Shown in pieces: positions 59,345 to 64,000 of a DNA stretch of 64,000 bases; the first letter of the stretch is position 1, and the number at the start of each line of letters is the position of its first letter. Source of the DNA: S015-6 sp964384945. GTDB taxonomy: Bacteria > Desulfobacterota > DSWW01. Where the stretch lies: contig CAYLMK010000009.1 in NCBI GenBank assembly GCA_964384945.1, positions 159,703-223,702 of the forward strand, given 5' to 3'. The position numbers and the translations under genes were made by a program. Under the pieces are notes generated by a model, which was not told the DNA's origin, did no database searches, and was given only the letters and a program-made list of their open reading frames with translations.

Positions 59345-60586
59345 CTATCCCGCCTTCTCGAGGATGTGGATGCACATCGAGGCCTCCTCCACGCCGATGT
59401 TGCCCCCTCCGTTCTCGCACAGGCCGATTCGAGCGCCCTCCACCTGCCGCTTGCCCGCCCCGCCCCGCAGCTGGAGGCCGACCTCGTAGATCTGGGCGAG
59501 CCCCGAGGCGCCGATCGGATGGCCCCTGCATTCGAGGCCGCCGCTCGTGTTGACCGGCTTCTGGCCTCCCAGCTTGGTGGCTCCGCTCTCGGCATAAGGG
59601 CCTCCTTCGCCCAGGGGGCAGAATCCCATCGCCTCGGTCTGGTGCAGTTCCCCGTAAGCGGTCGCATCATGCAGTTCGGCCAGGTCGATGTCCTTGGGCC
59701 CGACGCCCGCCTGGTCATAGGCCTGTTTGACAAGCCGCTCACCGATGTCCTCCTCGTCGAGGCGCCTGTCCCTGCCCGATCCGAGCACGGAGGCCAGGAT
59801 CTTCACCGGCCGGGCGTTCCGGAGTTTCTTCAGGTACTTCCCGGAACAGACGACCGCGGCCGCGGCGCCGTCCCCCACGGGCGCACACATGGCGCGGGTC
59901 AAGGGGTAGGCCACGGGCTTGTCCGCCAGCACCTCCTCCACGGTCATGTCCGTCTGGTACTGCGCCAGGGGATTCATGGACCCGTGCCAGTGGTTCTTGG
60001 CGCAGATCACGGCCAACTGCCTCTGGGTGGATCCGAACTTCTTCATGTGCCACTTGGCGCCCATGGCATACGCATCCATGAAGATGCTTCGCCCCTCCCC
60101 GGGCCTGCCGTCCTTGTCGGCCGTGTCCATGTCGAGTTCCTTGTTCAACTTCATGAACAGATCGATACCGGCCTGCATGTTCTCCACGTCCATGCAGGAC
60201 GCGTAAGCGCCGAGGGCCACCGCCTTGTTTTCGTGGGTGATCTTCTCCGAGCCCACGGCGAGCGCCACATCGTACATGCCCGCCCGCAGGCCGGTCACCG
60301 CCATGTGCAGGGCGGTGCTCGCGCCGGCGCAGGCGTTCTCCACGTTCACGACCGGTATGACGCCGATCCCCATCGACCGAAGGGCCACCTGGCCCCGGAT
60401 GGAGTGCTGGTTCGTGTACATGCCCCAGAAGGTGTTGGAGAAATAGGCCGCCTGCAGATCTTCCTTGGTCAGGCCCGCATCCTTCAGCGCGAGGCCGATG
60501 ACCTCGTGGGCCATGTCCCGCACGGTCCGATCCGGGTACTTGGTGAAGCGGATCATCCCGAGTCCGATGATGTAGGCATTCTCCAT
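59345..60586 (-). CDS. Thiolase family protein (SCP2/lipid-transfer type)
   Basis: This 413-aa protein has the thiolase nucleophile Cys in VENACAGASTALHMA, LAVGSEKIT, VGDGAAAAVVCSGKYL, HDATAYGELHQTEAMG and the C-terminal GLECRGHPIGASGLAQIYE with its catalytic His. The sequence resembles SCP-x/lipid-transfer-type thiolases that act in degradation of sterol or branched side chains. The second Cys of biosynthetic thiolases (CxG) is replaced by GLCENGGG. GAGGGGAACAAG precedes the ATG and lies at the edge of a dispersed repeat. It is flanked by DUF1329 paralogues. Confidence 0.88.
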   Translation of the reverse strand: MENAYIIGLGMIRFTKYPDRTVRDMAHEVIGLALKDAGLTKEDLQAAYFSNTFWGMYTNQHSIRGQVALRSMGIGVIPVVNVENACAGASTALHMAVTGLRAGMYDVALAVGSEKITHENKAVALGAYASCMDVENMQAGIDLFMKLNKELDMDTADKDGRPGEGRSIFMDAYAMGAKWHMKKFGSTQRQLAVICAKNHWHGSMNPLAQYQTDMTVEEVLADKPVAYPLTRAMCAPVGDGAAAAVVCSGKYLKKLRNARPVKILASVLGSGRDRRLDEEDIGERLVKQAYDQAGVGPKDIDLAELHDATAYGELHQTEAMGFCPLGEGGPYAESGATKLGGQKPVNTSGGLECRGHPIGASGLAQIYEVGLQLRGGAGKRQVEGARIGLCENGGGNIGVEEASMCIHILEKAG

Positions 60587-60592
60587 CTTGTT

Positions 60593-60627
60593 CCCCTCAT
60601 CCTAACCTTCTCCCCCGGGGGAGAAGG
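60593..60627. repeat. Dispersed CCCCTC...hairpin repeat upstream of the thiolase gene
   Basis: CCCCTCATCCTAA is followed by a perfect 22-bp palindrome (60606-60627: CCTTCTCCCCC and its complement). It resembles 33589-33624. Its outer end supplies the thiolase ribosome binding site. Confidence 0.65.
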
Positions 60628-60782
60628 AACGCTGCGATGCCGAGGGATTCTCGCCTGCGGGTGAAGAACAGTCAAGCGAGCCCGGGGATTGCTTCGTCTC
60701 TATCGCTCCTCGCAATTTCCGCCATGGAGCCCAATTCTTCCGAGGCGCAAGGCGGGGCCCGACGTTTGACCCCTCTTGCAGC

Positions 60783-62222
60783 CTATTTCTGTTTCATCAT
60801 GCTCCGCAGGCTCAGGTCCTTTCTTTCCAGCCAAAGGGCCGGGTAGGAGGGCGCGTAGGTCCACGTGCAGTGCTCGTCGATGAAGTCGCAGTTGCTCACG
60901 TGATAGGTGTTGAAATAGCCCATGGGTTCCACCATCCCCCACAGCACGTCGTTGTTGCGATAGAGCCTCTCCTTCTGGTCGTACATCAGGTGAAGATGGG
61001 GCAGCAGGGTCTCCTTGTCGAAATAGAAGACCCGCTTGCTGTAAATGTAGTTCTTGTCCAGCTGCTTCATCTCGACCACCCACATGGGCCGCCTCTCGAA
61101 CCTGAGCCCCTTCCACTTCCATCCGTCCTTGCTGTCGAGATAATCGGCCCCGTCAAAGGTGTAGGCCGGCACCAGGAACTCCCGCTCCTCGACCACGCGG
61201 ATCTCGTAGGGGTAGCGATCCGGTCTCAACGTCTGGGCGAACATGGCGGCATCGTCGAAGCAGATGTCCTGTCCCACGGCCTGGTCCTGGCGGTCCGTGC
61301 TCGAGAGCTTGCGGACCCGCCGGAGGAAATTCACGTAAGCGAGAAAGTTGGAATCCTTTCTCGGGTCCGCATAGCGCACCTGATGGTAGACGTTCCCGAA
61401 GAGATCCCGGGGGGAGAAGATCGTGTAGATGATGACCAGGGTCTCGCCCTGTTGCTGGGCCCGCTCGTCGAACCACCCGTAAGGCGGGTACATGACGCGG
61501 CCCTCCAGGGTCACCCAGAAGAAGTGGGCCGTGCCCTGATGGTCGATGTTGCCGCTGCGGTTCACGCCGATCGTAAGATCATAGTTCGCGGAACTCTCCG
61601 GCTCCGCGGTTCTCTTCATCCAGTTGTACATGATCTGCCAGCCCTTGTTGTCCCCGGAGGGCCTTGGAAAGGGGTAGCCGGCCACAAAGGTCTCATGCCG
61701 GATGTATCCGTCCTGGTCCAGCTGTGTCTTGCCCATGTTCTCGAGGGTCGCCTTCCCCACGGGCTCGCCGTGCCATAGCTGTTGCGTTTCGATCACCTCG
61801 AATTCGGTGAAATAGCCGATGTGTTTCGGCATGCCCTCCGCACCGGGTTCGTTGAACCGGTCGTAGTGATAGGGAGTCATCAGCTCCTTGAAGGGGTACT
61901 TTCCCTTGTCGGCCAGCGTGTACTTGCCGGGCTTGATCTCCGGGGCGATCTGGCCGACCAGGTCCTTCGCCCGCAGGCCCACCGCCTTCTCCCAGGCCGC
62001 CCTGCTCGCCTCCGGGTCAAAGGTGACCATCTTCCACACGTCGTCCGGGATGAAGACCTTGTAGTATTGCGACTTGGTGTAAAACGGCGCCGGATCGTCG
62101 AGAATCCCCTTGACGGCGACCACGTCCGTAATCGGGGCATGGTAGTTCTGGATGCCCCACGCCGTGGAGGCCATGAACAGCATGCAGAGCAACACGGTCG
62201 CGGAATGAACGGCTTTCCTCAT
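60783..62222 (-). CDS. DUF1329 outer-membrane-associated protein (paralogue 2)
   Basis: This 479-aa protein has the same length as paralogue 1. It has a signal peptide (MRKAVHSATVLLCMLFMASTAWG) and the DUF1329 blocks NVYHQVRYADPRKDSNFLAYVNFLRRVRKLSSTD, DGADYLDSKDGWKWKGLRFE and DKNYIYSKRVFYFDKETLLP. AAGGAGAAAGAG precedes the ATG. It lies 81 bp downstream of the DUF1302 barrel gene, the usual partner. The role is unknown but probably tied to substrate passage through the envelope. Confidence 0.92.
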   Translation of the reverse strand: MRKAVHSATVLLCMLFMASTAWGIQNYHAPITDVVAVKGILDDPAPFYTKSQYYKVFIPDDVWKMVTFDPEASRAAWEKAVGLRAKDLVGQIAPEIKPGKYTLADKGKYPFKELMTPYHYDRFNEPGAEGMPKHIGYFTEFEVIETQQLWHGEPVGKATLENMGKTQLDQDGYIRHETFVAGYPFPRPSGDNKGWQIMYNWMKRTAEPESSANYDLTIGVNRSGNIDHQGTAHFFWVTLEGRVMYPPYGWFDERAQQQGETLVIIYTIFSPRDLFGNVYHQVRYADPRKDSNFLAYVNFLRRVRKLSSTDRQDQAVGQDICFDDAAMFAQTLRPDRYPYEIRVVEEREFLVPAYTFDGADYLDSKDGWKWKGLRFERRPMWVVEMKQLDKNYIYSKRVFYFDKETLLPHLHLMYDQKERLYRNNDVLWGMVEPMGYFNTYHVSNCDFIDEHCTWTYAPSYPALWLERKDLSLRSMMKQK

Positions 62223-62303
62223 CTCTTTCTCCTTGCTGGTACCTGCCGACGTGTCTCCTGTGCCTTGACGGAACCAACAACGCCCGGGGGCGGAAATCCC
62301 GGT

Positions 62304-63893
62304 TTAGCCCCAATTGTACTTGACCTTGAGGGCAAAGTAGTCGTTCTTCCGGAAAAGCCAGAGAGGCACGTTCCGCTCTTTGCCCCCGAAGAAGCCCGAC
62401 TCCAGGGTGAAATGCCAGGTGTTGCTCATCATGTAGGTGAGAGACGGGATCAGCAGGTGCGCCTCGTTGTTGAACAGGTAGCCGCCGGCGACCTGAGGCA
62501 CCAGCTTCCCGTTGATGTAGGAGGTGCTCAGCACCAGCGAGACCGTGTAGTAATCCTCATCCGGCAGGAAGCTGTCATCCGTATCGTTGAGCTTCGTATC
62601 GTCCGGAAAGTCCATGATCCGGCTGTAGAAGAACTGGGGCATCACCGTGAAGTAGGCCCGCTCGTTCAGAAGGTTCCACTTCACCTTCCAGTCGATTCCG
62701 ATTCCCGTGTCAAGGTAGTCCGACTCGATATACCGGGTCTGGTCCGCGTCCGCATACACCTTGTCCCACTGGTACCGGGCCTCCAGGCGTATCAGCGGGT
62801 TCACCCCGCCCAGGGCCGTGATCACGATCGGGAGATCCCCGGTCCAGGTCACCCCCGCAAACTTCTGGCGCGGGTGGTAGCCCGTGTAGATCGGGTAAAG
62901 GACCGACGTTCCGTCCGAGGCGGTGCCCAGGGCCGGAACCGGCTCCCCGGCAATGGACGTCAGGAAGGGATCCGTTACAAACATCGGATCCGCGAACAGG
63001 AGCTGGGGCGAATTCTCCCGCCCGTAGAATCCGTTCAGGGTCAGGATGCTGCCCTTGATCATGAGGCTCAGGCGCAACGCGTATTCGAAGGCCTCCTCGT
63101 CCCAGCTTTCGAAGTCGGTCACCTGATTCAGGTCCGGATGGCCTATGTAGAGGTTCGGCGTTCCGACACCCAGGGCGTCATACAGCGGGTTGTCCAGCTC
63201 GGGCGCCGCCGACCAGATGCCCCCGAAATCGTTCCCGGTCTCCAGCCGCTGGTTCGGGATGAACTGGGCGTTGGGGTTGAAGATGAACTGGACCCCGAAC
63301 TCGTTGAGCCAGCCCATGTTGAGCTCGGGCCACAACTCGGCCCGGACCAGCCAGATCGGGATGATCGTGGTCTCGAACTCCACGTCCGAGAAGCCCCGCC
63401 GGTCGTCGGTCGGGTTGATCTGGTCCATGATCCGGAAGAAGTCCATCTCGCCCCAGGAGACGATCTGCTTTCCGACCCGGAACAGGAACGTCGAGGGCGT
63501 CCAGGTCGCGTGGCACTCCTTGAGGAACTGCCACGATTCGTCATCGAGGTACATGCGGCCCCGGGACTGGCTGAAGAGTTTCTCGTTCCAGGTCCGGTCG
63601 TCGTGCTTCAGGTCGTAGATCAGGTCCATGGTCAGGATGCCGGAGATGTAAAACGTGAAATCGTGGCGCGGGCGGTAGTCCGCCTCGGCGAACACGGTGA
63701 GCAGGGCCTGTTGCAGCCCTTCTTCGACGTGGTACTGATCCCCCTTGAGGCTGAACTGTGCCGACTGGGAGGCAAACCCGAACACGTTCAGGGGCTTCCC
63801 CCAGACGGTGAGTTGTTTGGCCGCGGCCGGCCGGAGCGAGATCCCCGCCAGGAAGACCAAAACCAACACGACACACAGAGTCGATCTTCGCAT
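62304..63893 (-). CDS. DUF1302 outer-membrane beta-barrel protein
   Basis: This 529-aa protein has a signal peptide (MRRSTLCVVLVLVFLAGISLRPAAA), alternating beta-strand sequence throughout (FTFYISGILTMDLIYDL; FRVGKQIVSWGEMDFFRIMDQINPTD) and a C-terminal strand ending in an aromatic pattern (YFALKVKYNWG). WGEMDFFRIMDQINPTD is characteristic of DUF1302 porin-like proteins. AAGGGGGGAGCG precedes the ATG at 63893. With DUF1329 and an RND transporter it forms a conserved set. Confidence 0.92.
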   Translation of the reverse strand: MRRSTLCVVLVLVFLAGISLRPAAAKQLTVWGKPLNVFGFASQSAQFSLKGDQYHVEEGLQQALLTVFAEADYRPRHDFTFYISGILTMDLIYDLKHDDRTWNEKLFSQSRGRMYLDDESWQFLKECHATWTPSTFLFRVGKQIVSWGEMDFFRIMDQINPTDDRRGFSDVEFETTIIPIWLVRAELWPELNMGWLNEFGVQFIFNPNAQFIPNQRLETGNDFGGIWSAAPELDNPLYDALGVGTPNLYIGHPDLNQVTDFESWDEEAFEYALRLSLMIKGSILTLNGFYGRENSPQLLFADPMFVTDPFLTSIAGEPVPALGTASDGTSVLYPIYTGYHPRQKFAGVTWTGDLPIVITALGGVNPLIRLEARYQWDKVYADADQTRYIESDYLDTGIGIDWKVKWNLLNERAYFTVMPQFFYSRIMDFPDDTKLNDTDDSFLPDEDYYTVSLVLSTSYINGKLVPQVAGGYLFNNEAHLLIPSLTYMMSNTWHFTLESGFFGGKERNVPLWLFRKNDYFALKVKYNWG

Positions 63894-63938
63894 CGCTCCC
63901 CCCTTGAATCGTTTTGGGTTGAAACATGACACCAACGC

Positions 63939-64000
63939 TCAGGCTTCCTTCTCGGCCCGCCGGGTGATGAACTTCGGGCGGATCGCGCAAAGCATCAGCG
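63939..64000 (-). CDS. C-terminal end of a probable RND/MMPL transporter, truncated by window edge
   Basis: Only the last 19 codons are visible, ending LMLCAIRPKFITRRAEKEA. A hydrophobic residue run followed by RPKF and a basic tail is how many MMPL/RND exporters end. The gene would lie upstream of DUF1302 in the common DUF1302/DUF1329/RND arrangement, 45 bp before it. Identity rests on this short tail and context. Confidence 0.45.
   Translation of the reverse strand, partial: LMLCAIRPKFITRRAEKEA

Noticed and set aside
1..64000. CRISPR arrays, insertion sequences, prophage or integrase genes
   Set aside because: No regularly spaced direct repeats and no transposase, integrase or phage structural proteins were seen on either strand.

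Overview
The window is GC-rich chromosomal DNA from a bacterium whose gene families point to Desulfobacterota (deltaproteobacterial) relatives. The pointers are NDP-forming acyl-CoA synthetases, an HdrD-like CCG iron-sulfur protein, a DUF116 domain, an 11-haem cytochrome, a corrinoid/URO-D methyltransferase pair, paired DUF1329/DUF1302 proteins, and a candidate UGA-encoded selenoprotein. No phage, insertion sequence, CRISPR array or rRNA is visible. There is one tRNA (Arg, ACG). This lineage call is an inference from gene content only.

Layout. 1-10.5 kb: the end of a LysM transglycosylase, an HSL-type esterase, an ADP-forming acyl-CoA synthetase divergent from an ILVBL/HACL2-like thiamine-diphosphate lyase, a DUF6599-like lipoprotein, an orphan Phd-type antitoxin, tRNA-Arg and a truncated DUF4143-type ATPase remnant. 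A CoA-ligase alpha-type protein, a free-standing formyl-THF hydrolase-like protein and a HEAT-repeat protein follow. 10.5-25 kb: a penicillin-acylase lipoprotein, HMG-CoA lyase overlapping an SRPBCC-SDR fusion, a DHOD-like flavoprotein, a cyanide-insensitive-type cytochrome bd operon (with a 39-aa DUF2474-type subunit), a phospholipase D protein, a PilZ protein, a phytoene-desaturase-like oxidoreductase and a PETase/cutinase-like lipoprotein. 25-27.7 kb: a tight operon of nitroreductase-ferredoxin, a FrnE/DsbA-like protein with a UPWC active site (in-frame TGA plus a SECIS-like hairpin) and an iron-sulfur protein split by a frameshift.

28.4-49.8 kb is a run of minus-strand genes built around lipoate. 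It contains a TetR regulator, a class III aminotransferase, a 2-oxoacid dehydrogenase complex (E2, E3, E1 alpha, E1 beta) with a LipB-LipA fusion inside the operon, an 11-haem cytochrome c fused to a NarI/HdrE-like membrane domain, a GcvH-like lipoyl protein and an HdrD-like protein. These lead into four overlapping genes resembling the alternative lipoate assembly route: a lipoate ligase-DUF116 fusion, a LipT-like flavoprotein and a LipS1/LipS2-type radical SAM pair. The run ends with a URO-D methyltransferase, a HyuA-like protein and a corrinoid protein. Divergent from the TetR gene, across a 26-bp palindrome, are a plant-peroxisome-type hydroxypyruvate reductase and a GcvT-like protein. I read this as a candidate lipoate-dependent C1/two-carbon oxidation and electron-transfer module. 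The module-level function is inference.

52-64 kb: small lipoproteins, an M48 metalloprotease, a diguanylate cyclase, a TenA-like protein, and then a minus-strand cluster. That cluster holds two DUF1329 paralogues flanking a CMD protein and a thiolase, followed by a DUF1302 outer-membrane barrel and the tail of what looks like an RND/MMPL transporter. It suggests envelope handling of a hydrophobic substrate.
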